From Salinimicrobium sp035607535 (GTDB lineage Bacteria; Bacteroidota; Bacteroidia; Flavobacteriales; Flavobacteriaceae), in the NCBI RefSeq assembly GCF_035607535.1, contig NZ_JAYDZX010000013.1:15075-79074 (forward strand): a stretch of 64,000 nucleotides of DNA. The letters run 5' to 3'. Within the stretch, counting starts at the first letter, position 1. Every line of letters begins with the position of its first letter. Both the position numbers and the translations under genes were made by a program. The notes under the pieces were generated by a model that was given only the letters and a program-made list of their open reading frames with translations, was not told where the DNA came from and did no database searches. This document shows, piece by piece, positions 34,344 through 43,510 of the stretch.

Positions 34344-35981
34344 CTATTGTGCCAGACTGGCATTCTTTTTTTTCTGTGAATAATTTTTAGCGGCCTTTAT
34401 AAAAGCCATAAATAAAGGGTGCGGACTCGCAACCGTACTTTTGTATTCGGGGTGGTATTGTACACCAACAAACCATGGATGATCCTCGATCTCCACGATC
34501 TCCACAAGATTTGTTTTTGGGTTAACCCCCGTACTTTTCAAGCCATGCGACTCCAGTTGAGTAGCATAACGATTGTTGTATTCGTAACGGTGACGATGTC
34601 TTTCAAAGATCTTATTGGTGCCGTAGACCTCCTTGGCAATGGTGTCATCCTTCAATTCGCATTCCCATGATCCCAATCGCATACTTCCTCCCAGGTGGGT
34701 GATCTCTTTCTGCTCCTTCATTAGATCGATTACCGGGTGCGGAGTGGTAGGATCCATTTCGGTAGAATTGGCGTTTTTAAGCTGAAGCACATTTCGGGCA
34801 AATTCGATCACTGCCATCTGCATTCCCAGGCAAATTCCGAGAAAAGGTAGTTTGTTTTCCCTGGCGAATCTCACTGCGTCGATCTTTCCTTCGATTCCTC
34901 GTTCTCCAAAACCGGGAGCGACAAGAATTCCGTCCAGGTGAGCGATCTTGTGCTCTATAGTAGTGTCATTAATAAATTCCGAATGTATGCTCTCGATGTT
35001 TACCTTCACTTCATTGGCAGCACCGGCGTGAATAAATGCCTCCAGAATTGATTTATAGGAATCCTGAAGCTCCACATATTTACCTATCAATCCAATCTTC
35101 ACCTCGTGTTTCGGATTTTTGTGACGTTTCAAAAATTCGTTCCACTGAGTAAGGTTCGGAGTAGTATCATCAGGAAGGTTCAGCTTTTTCAAAGTCACCG
35201 TGTCAAGCCCCTCCGTTAACATCATATTCGGCACATCGTAGATAGTAGATGCGTCAATAGACTGGATCACTGCCTCCTGCTTTACATTACAAAAGAGGGC
35301 GAGTTTCCTTCTAATATCGTCAGATAGTTCGTGTTCGGTACGGCAAACAAGAATGTCGGCCCGCAATCCGCTTTCCATTAGTGTTTTCACACTGTGCTGT
35401 GTGGGTTTGGTCTTCAGTTCTCCTGCAGCAGAAAGGTATGGAACAAGCGTAAGATGGATCACCAGAGCATTGTCATCTCCCAGTTCCCATTTGAGCTGTC
35501 TCACAGCTTCGATGTAGGGTAGGGACTCGATATCCCCAACCGTTCCACCTATTTCTGTGATCACGATGTCATACTCGTGATTTTTCCCAAGTAGCTGCAC
35601 CCGTTCCTTGATCTCATTGGTGATATGCGGAATAACCTGCACAGTTTTACCTAAAAATTCCCCCCGGCGCTCTTTTTCGATCACACTTTGGTAGATACGC
35701 CCCGTGGTCACATTATTGGCCTGGGAAGTATTAACATTGAGGAAACGCTCATAATGCCCCAGGTCGAGATCTGTCTCGGCACCATCTTCAGTCACGTAGC
35801 ATTCGCCATGTTCGTAAGGGTTCAGGGTACCGGGATCAACATTGATGTAAGGGTCCAGTTTCTGAATAGTCGTCTTGTACCCGCGCGCTTGCAGTAATTT
35901 TGCCAGGGAAGCAGCGATGATGCCTTTTCCAAGCGATGAGGACACGCCGCCGGTGACAAAAATATACTTGGTTTCAGCCAT
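34344..35981 (-). CDS. pyrG: CTP synthase
   Basis: Protein of 545 residues converting UTP to CTP with glutamine. The synthetase domain starts YIFVTGGVSSSLGKG (6-20) with DPYINVDPGTLNPYEHGE; the glutamine amidotransferase domain shows FLGICLGMQMAV with the nucleophile Cys and VQYHPEYKS. The start codon lies inside a half copy of the CAAAAATG palindrome (CCTCTCAAAAATGGC). yidC follows on the same strand. Confidence 0.97.
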   Translation of the reverse strand: MAETKYIFVTGGVSSSLGKGIIAASLAKLLQARGYKTTIQKLDPYINVDPGTLNPYEHGECYVTEDGAETDLDLGHYERFLNVNTSQANNVTTGRIYQSVIEKERRGEFLGKTVQVIPHITNEIKERVQLLGKNHEYDIVITEIGGTVGDIESLPYIEAVRQLKWELGDDNALVIHLTLVPYLSAAGELKTKPTQHSVKTLMESGLRADILVCRTEHELSDDIRRKLALFCNVKQEAVIQSIDASTIYDVPNMMLTEGLDTVTLKKLNLPDDTTPNLTQWNEFLKRHKNPKHEVKIGLIGKYVELQDSYKSILEAFIHAGAANEVKVNIESIHSEFINDTTIEHKIAHLDGILVAPGFGERGIEGKIDAVRFARENKLPFLGICLGMQMAVIEFARNVLQLKNANSTEMDPTTPHPVIDLMKEQKEITHLGGSMRLGSWECELKDDTIAKEVYGTNKIFERHRHRYEYNNRYATQLESHGLKSTGVNPKTNLVEIVEIEDHPWFVGVQYHPEYKSTVASPHPLFMAFIKAAKNYSQKKKNASLAQ

Positions 35982-36116
35982 TTTTGAGAGGTATTTGTGC
36001 GTCTTTTATTCAGGGCGCTAAATTACAAAGAAGAAAAGAAAAAGAAACCATTTGCAACAGAATATGTTAGCAAAACTTTAAGGTTTTTAAGGTGTCAAAA
36101 AGGGAGTTTCGGCGAA

Positions 36117-36350
36117 TCATTTTGGATACTTTCTTCTAATTGTCCTCAGGATATCTTCCATCCCGTTTACCTTAAGGTCGAGTACCTGTTGAAGCTGATC
36201 TCCTGTTTTTCCCTTCGGAAAGCCTTTCTGCCTAAACCACACCAAATAAAACTCAGGTAATTCTGAAAGATATCGCCCCTTATACTTTCCAAAGTGCATT
36301 TTGGCGTGGGCAAGTTCAAGAAGCGCTTTATAGTTGGGCTGAAGTTCCAT
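36117..36350 (-). CDS. DUF3820-like small protein
   Basis: Protein of 77 residues with the family core MHFGKYKGRYLSELPEFYLVWFRQKGFPKGK (read in parts, about 18-48). DUF3820 proteins are small, soluble and of unknown function; some are called quorum-sensing-regulated factors, which I would not carry over. A -7 box TATTTTTG lies 22 bases upstream on the minus strand. Confidence 0.85.
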   Translation of the reverse strand: MELQPNYKALLELAHAKMHFGKYKGRYLSELPEFYLVWFRQKGFPKGKTGDQLQQVLDLKVNGMEDILRTIRRKYPK

Positions 36351-36364
36351 GCGGCTAAGGTCTC

Positions 36365-36392
36365 AAAAAAGCAAAAATATGTCGGCTTTTTT
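36365..36392. promoter_or_regulatory. Hairpin overlapping a minus-strand -7 box
   Basis: AAAAAAGC (36365-36372) pairs with GCTTTTTT (36385-36392). The loop contains CAAAAATA (36372-36379), the minus-strand -7 box TATTTTTG for the DUF3820-like gene. Confidence 0.4.
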
Positions 36393-36504
36393 CTGAAGTA
36401 ATTGTTCTGATCTCAGGCTCTAAAAAGGTTAAAATCTTGATAATTAAAACCGCCTCTTCAGGCTCTTCATGGGCTTTTCAGTAATTTCAGCCAAATTTGA
36501 ATCA

Positions 36505-38031
36505 ATGGCAGTCATAGGATCGATCATAAAAGGAATAATTCAGGCAAAGGATGCCCTCACTTCTCAACCCAGACCATTTGAAGCCCAGGAGGAGGTACTA
36601 AAAGGACTGTTGGAAAAAGCAAAAAATACTGCTTTTGGCCAGCACTACAGGTTTTCTGAAATTCTGGAAGCAGATGATATCAAAGCCGAATTCTCTCGCC
36701 GAATTCCCATTTTTGACTACAATAAGATCAATGAGGAGTGGTGGCAAAAAATGCATGAAGGAGAAGAAGATGTTACCTGGCCAGGAAAACCTCCCTACTT
36801 TGCACTGAGCTCGGGTACTACAGGAAAATCGAGCAAAAGGATACCGGTGACAGATGATATGGTGGAAGCCATCCGCCAAACCGGTATCAAGCAGGTGGGT
36901 TCTTTGGCGAATTATGACCTGCCATCAGATTTTTTTCAGAAGGAGATCATGATGTTGGGAAGCTCTACAGATCTTAAGAAGGTGGAGGATCATGAAGAAG
37001 GAGAAATAAGTGGAATAAGCGCAAGCAATATTCCCTTTTGGTTTCGCAATTTCTATAAACCCGGCGTTGAGATTGCCGAGATTGAGGATTGGGATGAGCG
37101 GGTTCTGCAAATTGCCAGGGAGGCAAAGAACTGGGATATTGGCGCCTTAACTGGAATCCCTTCCTGGACCGAACTTATGCTCAAGAAGATCATTGAGTTT
37201 CATAAGGTCTCAAATATTCATGAGATCTGGCCCAACCTCATGGTCTATTCTACTGGAGGAGTAGCTTTTGAGCCTTATGAAAAGGAATTCGAAAAACTGG
37301 TGGCGCATCCTCTGGTGGTGATCGACACTTACCTGGCTTCTGAAGGGTTTATGGCTTTTCAATCCAGGCCAGAGACCCGCTCCATGCAGCTTGTGGTTGA
37401 CAATGGGATCTACTTTGAATTTGTGCCTTTTAAACCGGAATACATTGAAGAAGATGGCTCGGTCAAAACCGATGCTCCTGTGCTTCCGTTGGAAAAGGTG
37501 GAGGCTGAAAAAGATTATGTCCTCTTGATAAGTACAGTTTCGGGAGCATGGCGCTATGTGATTGGAGATACCGTGAAATTCACCGACCTGGAACGGCATG
37601 AAATAAGGATCACCGGAAGAACCAAATTCTTCCTGAATGTGGTGGGGTCACAACTTTCGGTCAACAAAATGAATGATGCCATTAAGGAAATGGAGAAAAA
37701 GTATAGCATCAGTATTCCGGAGTTCACGGTGGCAGCTGTAAAGAAGGACGGGGAATATATACATAAATGGTATTTGGGAACAGAAGATAAGGTGGATGAA
37801 AAGGAACTGGCCGCTTCACTTGACGCCGCCCTGCAGGAAGCAAATAAGAATTATGGAGTTGCCCGCAGTAAGGCCTTAAAAGGGGTAGAAGTGGTGAGAG
37901 TTTCTCCTGAGGTATTTACAGAATGGAGCGCATCGAATAAAAAGAAGGGCGGACAGGTGAAAATGGAAAAGGTGATGAAAGAAGATAAATTTGCTCAATG
38001 GGAAGAATTTGTGAGATCAATGAGCAATTAA
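36505..38031 (+). CDS. GH3-family acyl-adenylate/amide synthetase
   Basis: Protein of 508 residues resembling plant GH3 auxin/jasmonate conjugating enzymes. The ATP motif SSGTTGKSSKRIP (about 106-118), YLASEGFMAF (about 273-282) and GDTVKFTD (about 356-363) are in order. GH3 proteins activate a carboxylic acid as its adenylate and link it to an amino acid; the bacterial substrate is unknown. The frame starts at 36469, but MAVIGSIIKG at 36505 matches bacterial relatives as I remember them. Single gene. Confidence 0.88.
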   Translation: MAVIGSIIKGIIQAKDALTSQPRPFEAQEEVLKGLLEKAKNTAFGQHYRFSEILEADDIKAEFSRRIPIFDYNKINEEWWQKMHEGEEDVTWPGKPPYFALSSGTTGKSSKRIPVTDDMVEAIRQTGIKQVGSLANYDLPSDFFQKEIMMLGSSTDLKKVEDHEEGEISGISASNIPFWFRNFYKPGVEIAEIEDWDERVLQIAREAKNWDIGALTGIPSWTELMLKKIIEFHKVSNIHEIWPNLMVYSTGGVAFEPYEKEFEKLVAHPLVVIDTYLASEGFMAFQSRPETRSMQLVVDNGIYFEFVPFKPEYIEEDGSVKTDAPVLPLEKVEAEKDYVLLISTVSGAWRYVIGDTVKFTDLERHEIRITGRTKFFLNVVGSQLSVNKMNDAIKEMEKKYSISIPEFTVAAVKKDGEYIHKWYLGTEDKVDEKELAASLDAALQEANKNYGVARSKALKGVEVVRVSPEVFTEWSASNKKKGGQVKMEKVMKEDKFAQWEEFVRSMSN

Positions 38032-38194
38032 CAAGTAGCAATAACCGGAAATCCTCAAATATCGAACGCTTTAGCTCCGGTCTAAATTTCCAAATTACAA
38101 ACAGAGGCAACAGCTTAGTTCCTTATAGTGCAAACGCACAAACGATTTGAGGACCAGGTCGATATACAATGGACATTCTACATATAATGTGAGG

Positions 38195-38878
38195 CTAGCT
38201 TTCCTCTTCTTCTATTTCCTCAGGCACCTCCTCTTCAAGATCATTCACCAGAGCTAAAATTTCCGCCGGAGAAAGATAAAGACGGGCCTTCCTCCTTTTG
38301 TAGGAGTCAGAAAGAGTGGAATGATTCAGGATAAAATCTTTGGTAGCAAAAATGTACTTTCCCAGGCCGCGATTAATGGCATGAGTATCTGCCGTACGTT
38401 CTGCTTTTTTGATGAATTTATCTGAAGTAACATATCTTGTTCCGAATTTCACCAGCTTCATGGCCGACTTATCCCGGTAATCCACAATATGTCCCAACTC
38501 GTGCCCCAGCCAACCTATAAGCACCTCAGAAGGAATTTCGGTAATCGAGAACTCTTCATCCTGAATGAGAAATTTATTACTCATGAAAACATAATAGCTA
38601 CGAGCTTTTTTTCCGTTGAAAAGGGTGGTTACCTTAGGCTGCGCCTGCATAAACGATTTCTTGATCCCTTTTTTGTACTTGAACTCGATCTCTACATCCT
38701 TAAGTTCAGGATAAAAGGAGAGGGCGACCCTGGCTTCTCCTATAATATTTTGAGGAATGATCTTGTTGTCTTCAAAAACGACCTTTTTTTCTTCAAGGCT
38801 TTTCTTTGTTGCACAGCTCCAGTTTCCGCCGAGAAAGGGAAAAACAAGGAGAAAGACAAGAATTTTTTTTGTTGACAA
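38195..38878 (-). CDS. HELGH-motif lipoprotein, copy A
   Basis: Protein of 227 residues if started at TTG 38878, giving a normal lipoprotein leader (LVFLLVFPFLGGNWSC); the first ATG (38959) would add 27 residues before the leader. The TTG start also makes the length match copy B (228). The mature part has LIGWLGHELGHIVDYR, a zinc-peptidase HExxH site, and AERTADTHAI downstream, which can give the third ligand (ExxAD). The C-terminus is very acidic (EEEVPEEIEEEES). Tandem paralogue of the next gene. Confidence 0.78.
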   Translation of the reverse strand: MSTKKILVFLLVFPFLGGNWSCATKKSLEEKKVVFEDNKIIPQNIIGEARVALSFYPELKDVEIEFKYKKGIKKSFMQAQPKVTTLFNGKKARSYYVFMSNKFLIQDEEFSITEIPSEVLIGWLGHELGHIVDYRDKSAMKLVKFGTRYVTSDKFIKKAERTADTHAINRGLGKYIFATKDFILNHSTLSDSYKRRKARLYLSPAEILALVNDLEEEVPEEIEEEES

Positions 38879-39076
38879 ATTTGATAAAAGCTTTTGTGGC
38901 ACCTGCGAAAAGGCCTCAGGCAGGAAAGTAATTTTCGCGAAACCTTTCATAATGGTCACCGGTGGTGTTAGTTTGATAGCATTAAATAAATCAATGTATA
39001 TGCCACAACTTACGGAAATTCAAATAATCAATTCAACATTCAGTAATCAATATTAAATATTAAATAAGAATTGGAT

Positions 39077-39763
39077 CTAACTTTCCTCTTTTTCGGCTTC
39101 TTCCATTTTTTCTTCGAGCTCATTTACAAGAACAAGGATCTCTTCAGGAGAGAGATAGAGACGGGCGATCCTTTCTTTATAAGAATCTGAAAGATGTGAG
39201 TGGTTCAAAATAAAATCCTTGGTGGCAAGAATATAATCTCCCATTCCGCTGTTTACGGCGTAGGTATCGGCAGCACGTTCTGCCTCTTTAATGTAGTTTT
39301 CAGAAGTTATATATCGGGCGCCAAAGATCACAAGCCCCAAAGCCGATTTGTGACGGTAATCCATGATATGTCCCAGTTCATGTCCCAGCCAGCCAATGAG
39401 TACTTCAGAAGGAACATCGGCCATTGAAAATTCTTCGTCTTCTATAAGGAACTTATTGCTTATGAACACATAATAGCTCCGGTTCTTTTTGCCTTTGAAC
39501 AGGTTGGAAATCTTTGGCTGTGCCTGCATAAAAGATTTTTTTATGTCCTGCTTGAATTTGAATTCAATTTCAACATCTTCCAGCTCGGGATAGTACGAAA
39601 GGGCGATCTTAGCCTCATTTAAGATGCTTTCCGGAATGATTTTGTTTTCCTTATAGATGATCTTTTCTTCTTCCATATCTTTTTTCGCAGCACAGCTCCA
39701 GCTCCCTGCAATAAGGGGTGTCAAAAACAAGAAAAAGTATGTTCGTTTAAGGATGCTGTGCAT
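39077..39763 (-). CDS. HELGH-motif lipoprotein, copy B
   Basis: Protein of 228 residues with lipobox GSWSC, then IIPESILNEAKIALSYYPEL, LIGWLGHELGHIMDYR (HExxH) and AERAADTYAV (ExxAD). It is closely similar to copy A throughout, so the pair arose by tandem duplication. Likely a lipid-anchored metallopeptidase; the substrate is unknown. Copy A follows 198 bases downstream on the same strand, separated by low-complexity AT-rich DNA with a degenerate 'AATCAAT/TAAATAT' pattern. Confidence 0.82.
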   Translation of the reverse strand: MHSILKRTYFFLFLTPLIAGSWSCAAKKDMEEEKIIYKENKIIPESILNEAKIALSYYPELEDVEIEFKFKQDIKKSFMQAQPKISNLFKGKKNRSYYVFISNKFLIEDEEFSMADVPSEVLIGWLGHELGHIMDYRHKSALGLVIFGARYITSENYIKEAERAADTYAVNSGMGDYILATKDFILNHSHLSDSYKERIARLYLSPEEILVLVNELEEKMEEAEKEES

Positions 39764-39891
39764 TTTGGTTTTTTTATTTCTGCCCCTTTAAGTTAGAATA
39801 TACATAACGGAATTTTTCCAAACTTTTCATAAAAAATAGGGTGTTCAACTGATTTTAAGTAATTTAAAAGGAGAACCAAAAGACAACGACT

Positions 39892-40677
39892 ATGCCAGAA
39901 CTACCGGAAATTACCCTTTCTAAGGATTACCTTGATGCCACCTCCTTAAATAAAAAGATCACTGCTATAGACTTTTTGCATACAGGCGGTCTACAGGCCC
40001 CTAAAGATGAATTTTTGAAGGCCCTTAAGGGAAACGCATTTACAGGGAGCCATAGGCTCGGTAAATATCTGGTAATAGAGACTACGGGAGACAAAGTGCT
40101 GGTAATGCATTTTGGAATGACCGGCAAGATCGAATATTACAGGAACCAGGAGCCGCCCAAATATTCCCGGGTGATCTTCTCTTTTGAGGATAATGATCAT
40201 TTGGCCTATGTGTGCAGAAGGAAGCTGGGGAAACTTTTTTTAGCTGAAGGTCTTCAGGACTTCAGGGAAAGGCAGGAGCTGGGAAAGGATGCCCTGGAGC
40301 TGAAAGAAAAGGAATTTCTGGAGCTGTTGAAAGATAAATCCGGAAGCATCAAAGGAGTACTCACAGATCAACACGTCATGGCCGGTATAGGTAATGTTTA
40401 TTCAGATGAAATGCTGTACCAGTGTAAGATCCACCCAAAAACAAAAACCGGTAAACTTTCAGAAAAAGAACAAAAGCAACTTTTTAAGAAAATGAAGAGC
40501 GTGCTGGAAACGGCCATTAAAAAAGAAGGAGTGAGGGATGACTTTCCTGATTCTTTTTTAATAAAACACAGAAAAGAAGGGGATGACTGTCCTAAGTGTG
40601 AAGGGAAAATAAAGCAGATAAAGGTTTCCGGTCGCAGCACCTATTTTTGTCCATCCTGTCAAAAAGAGCAAAAATGA
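39892..40677 (+). CDS. Formamidopyrimidine-DNA glycosylase/Nei-type endonuclease VIII family
   Basis: Protein of 261 residues for base excision repair of oxidised bases. The N-terminus MPELPEI supplies the catalytic Pro and Glu; HRLGKYLVIE and MHFGMTGKIEYY follow; the helix-two-turn-helix VMAGIGNVYSDE is present, and the C-terminal zinc finger has CPKC and CPSC with SGRSTYFC. Fpg versus Nei specificity is open. It overlaps the DUF72 gene by 4 bases (ATGA), so they are coupled. Confidence 0.92.
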   Translation: MPELPEITLSKDYLDATSLNKKITAIDFLHTGGLQAPKDEFLKALKGNAFTGSHRLGKYLVIETTGDKVLVMHFGMTGKIEYYRNQEPPKYSRVIFSFEDNDHLAYVCRRKLGKLFLAEGLQDFRERQELGKDALELKEKEFLELLKDKSGSIKGVLTDQHVMAGIGNVYSDEMLYQCKIHPKTKTGKLSEKEQKQLFKKMKSVLETAIKKEGVRDDFPDSFLIKHRKEGDDCPKCEGKIKQIKVSGRSTYFCPSCQKEQK

Positions 40678-41396
40678 AGGTGCATATTGGCTGTTCAGGA
40701 TATAATTATAAGGAATGGCGGGGACCTTTCTATCCGCAAAAAATGCCGCAGCGAAAATGGCTAGAATATTATTCTGATATTTTTGACACCGTAGAGATCA
40801 ACAATACATTTTACAGGTTTCCCAGGGAGAATGCACTGCATTCCTGGAAAGATACTGTTGAAAAAGATTTTCAGTTTACGCTAAAGGGACATCGGTACGT
40901 GACTCACCGAAAAAAACTCAAAGAGGTTTCCGAAAGTGTGAGGGATTTTGAAGTGCTGGCAAAGCTTCTAAAAAAGAATCTGGGTTGCGTACTTTGGCAG
41001 TTGCCCCCAAACCTTCACCGGAATGATGAAAAGCTGGAAGAATTTTGTCAGACGCTGGATCCAGGTATAAAGAATGTGCTGGAGTTTCGCCATGACTCCT
41101 GGTATGATGAAGAAGTCTACAGGATTTTGAGAAAGAACAAGATCATTTTCAGTTCGATCTCCAGTCCCGAATTTCCCGATGATCTTATTACAACCGGTAA
41201 AATCGGTTACCTGCGCTTTCACGGTACAGGAAAGGATTGGTATGATCATTTATACTCTGAAACTGAATTGAGAGAATGGCATCGAAAGATCAAGGACAGT
41301 GGATTGAAAGAGATCTACATCTACTTCAATAATGATATTCATGCGCATGCTCCCGTAAATGCAAGACAATTAAAAGAGATATTCGGGCAAGGTTAA
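40674..41396 (+). CDS. DUF72 family protein
   Basis: Protein of 240 residues starting MKVHIGCSGYNYKEWRG, with VEINNTFYRFP and YIYFNNDIHAHAPVNA, the DUF72/YecE hallmarks on a TIM-barrel fold. Function unknown; members often sit beside repair or phosphatase genes. The ATG overlaps the glycosylase stop (ATGA). The 3' end overlaps the convergent MBL gene by 4 bases. Confidence 0.92.
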   Translation: MKVHIGCSGYNYKEWRGPFYPQKMPQRKWLEYYSDIFDTVEINNTFYRFPRENALHSWKDTVEKDFQFTLKGHRYVTHRKKLKEVSESVRDFEVLAKLLKKNLGCVLWQLPPNLHRNDEKLEEFCQTLDPGIKNVLEFRHDSWYDEEVYRILRKNKIIFSSISSPEFPDDLITTGKIGYLRFHGTGKDWYDHLYSETELREWHRKIKDSGLKEIYIYFNNDIHAHAPVNARQLKEIFGQG

Positions 41397-42079
41397 ATTT
41401 CCAACTCCATACCGTCATGTGCGGGAATGAGCTCCACCTCTTGTTCAAGAGCCTTTATTTGTTCCTTGCTCTCTTCCGGAGTTTTTTCGAAGAACCAGTT
41501 TCCATAGTGGCAAAAAGCGACCTTTTTGGCGTGAGGACTCAATAGCCGAATGAGGTCTGGCACCCCGGTATGTCCAAAGATCTTGTCTCTTTTCCTGTTT
41601 ATTCTGCCGCCCTTGTTGATAAAGCTGGCTTCTGTAATGACAAGGTCGAGGGGAGGAATTTTAGCGAGGTTGGATTTTTCGATCCAGGCCACATCTCCCG
41701 TAATGAATAGCCTTTTTTGGTCTTTCTCAATTATGTATCCCAGGGATTTCAGTTTCAAAGCATGTATGACAGGAATAGGGGTGAAGGTGTAGCCTTCCAC
41801 TTCGAACTTACCGGAGATCATCTGTAGCTCTGGAATGAGCTCATGAGCTTCGGGTCCAAAAAGTGGAATATCAGGAGTGAATTTTTCCTTTTCGGGCACA
41901 AAGAAAGCATGGTCGGGATGAAAATGAGTGAAGACCACTGCTCCAGGTCGATTGTCCATATATTCAGCTTCTCCCACATCAACTAAAATCCGTTCATCAA
42001 TTAAAAAGCCGGTATGACGGACGTGGTCTTGTGCTTGTGGTTCTATTTTTCCGCGGGTGCCAAGGATCTTTATCTTCAT
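41393..42079 (-). CDS. MBL-fold metallo-hydrolase
   Basis: Protein of 228 residues. MKIKILGTRGKIEP opens the fold, and VFTHFHPDHAFFV gives the metal-binding HxHxDH at about residues 71-76, with FITGDVAW and the later HTGV and CHYG motifs. RNase Z-like in outline but the substrate is not evident. It lies 9 bases behind the erythromycin-esterase-like gene on the same strand; a shared transcript is likely. Confidence 0.88.
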   Translation of the reverse strand: MKIKILGTRGKIEPQAQDHVRHTGFLIDERILVDVGEAEYMDNRPGAVVFTHFHPDHAFFVPEKEKFTPDIPLFGPEAHELIPELQMISGKFEVEGYTFTPIPVIHALKLKSLGYIIEKDQKRLFITGDVAWIEKSNLAKIPPLDLVITEASFINKGGRINRKRDKIFGHTGVPDLIRLLSPHAKKVAFCHYGNWFFEKTPEESKEQIKALEQEVELIPAHDGMELEI

Positions 42080-42088
42080 ATTTCAGGT

Positions 42089-43381
42089 TTATATTCCGAA
42101 GGGATAAGTTTCTGGAGTTTTGCTGCCGTCGGGCTGCAGGTGGAGTGGGTGTAGACCACGGGTTTGGTCGATGTACATAAAAGCATCATATCTTTTTGCC
42201 ATTTTTGAAGGTACATAGTTACCTCTTTCCCGATGAGGATCATACACCACGCCTACGGCACGATGCCCAAACTTCTCCTGCATTTTTTCGTAAAGATCTG
42301 TCCCTTCTTCAAAAAGTAACAGCTTATTTTCGGCTCCCATAGTGTGTAACATCTTTTCTACGCTTCCTTCAATACCTTTTGGCAACTCCATGTTCTTCAT
42401 GGGTGCTCCCCAGAAATCTCCTGCGATCACCGATCCTTCATAAGATCCAAAACCTACAAGATAAACTCCATCTTTAGAATGTTGTTGCCTCACCAGTTGC
42501 CCTACATTGTGCAGGCCTTGTGCAGCCATACCCGTTGCTCTTGCATCCCCAATATGCGTGTTATGCTCCCAGACTATAACTTTTGCGTCCTTGCCATGAT
42601 AATCCATGAGAGTATTCAGGGTTTCGACCATGTGGCTGTCCCTTACATTCCAGGAGGAATGGTCAAACTGTGCCATGGCCTCATAGTATTTTTCAGCGTT
42701 TTTTAGCACCAGAGAATTCAGTTCAGCGTTAAGTCCCGCTTCAGGTTCATTTTCGTATTGTTCAGTTTTTTGTCGCACCTCCTTGAGAAGCTGAACAACT
42801 TCATTTCTGCACTTCTGCTTCATTCCGCGGTAGGCAGTGACATAAGAGTCGTTCTGCCGGTACGGCTCAAAACAGTCGGCTGTCCGCCTGGCAAGGGCGG
42901 CGACTTCAGGATCTTCTTTTTCCAGGTAGTTGACAATGATCTCCATCGATTCCCAAAGGCTGTAAACGTCAAGCCCATAGAACCCGATCTTTTCCTTTGG
43001 GTCTAAATTTTTATTGTGATCTTTCATCCATTCAGCAAAAGCAGCGATTTCCCAATTTGCCCACATCCAGGTAGGCCACCGCTTGAACTTTTGGAGTACC
43101 TCAGAGATCTTTGAAGGAGTACCGGGAAGGTCCTTTACCCAACGATTGATCTCAAAACAATCTGGCCAGTCTCCTTCTACAGCAACAAAAGAGAAGCCTT
43201 TTTCCTTAATGAGCCTTTTGGAGATCTCGGCCCTCCAGGTGTAGTATTCGTGTGTTCCATGACTGGCCTCTCCCAACAGCACATATTTGGAATCTCCGAT
43301 CTTGTCCAGAAGAGGATCGAGATCCTGTGCATTTTGTAAAGGTGTGATGTATTCTTTCTCTTTTTTCTTTTCCGCTTCCAT
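42089..43381 (-). CDS. Erythromycin esterase-like protein
   Basis: Protein of 430 residues with the family signature LLGEASHGTHEYYTWRAEISKRL (about 33-54), VAVEGDWPDC, and VIVWEHNTHIGDARATG. Members hydrolyse macrolides (EreA/B) or, more often in environmental genomes, have unknown substrates. Nearby repair and MBL genes suggest a stress or detoxification setting; resistance should not be assumed. Confidence 0.9.
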   Translation of the reverse strand: MEAEKKKEKEYITPLQNAQDLDPLLDKIGDSKYVLLGEASHGTHEYYTWRAEISKRLIKEKGFSFVAVEGDWPDCFEINRWVKDLPGTPSKISEVLQKFKRWPTWMWANWEIAAFAEWMKDHNKNLDPKEKIGFYGLDVYSLWESMEIIVNYLEKEDPEVAALARRTADCFEPYRQNDSYVTAYRGMKQKCRNEVVQLLKEVRQKTEQYENEPEAGLNAELNSLVLKNAEKYYEAMAQFDHSSWNVRDSHMVETLNTLMDYHGKDAKVIVWEHNTHIGDARATGMAAQGLHNVGQLVRQQHSKDGVYLVGFGSYEGSVIAGDFWGAPMKNMELPKGIEGSVEKMLHTMGAENKLLLFEEGTDLYEKMQEKFGHRAVGVVYDPHRERGNYVPSKMAKRYDAFMYIDQTRGLHPLHLQPDGSKTPETYPFGI

Positions 43382-43510
43382 ATCAACTTATTTTGAGATC
43401 TCATAATTTACGAAAATCACTGACTGTTATGGGAATGAGGAGGTGAGGCTTTAGAAAAGTTTAAGTCCATATTAGAGTTTTTTAAGGAGGTTTTAATTAA
43501 TTTAGAAAAT

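Noticed and set aside
38053..38152. CCTCAAAT...ATTTGAGG inverted repeat behind the GH3 gene
   Set aside because: Eight bases about 85 apart in AT-rich DNA is within chance expectation.
42089..43381. Macrolide resistance gene
   Set aside because: Family membership alone does not show macrolide hydrolysis; the setting is chromosomal with no mobile-element marks.
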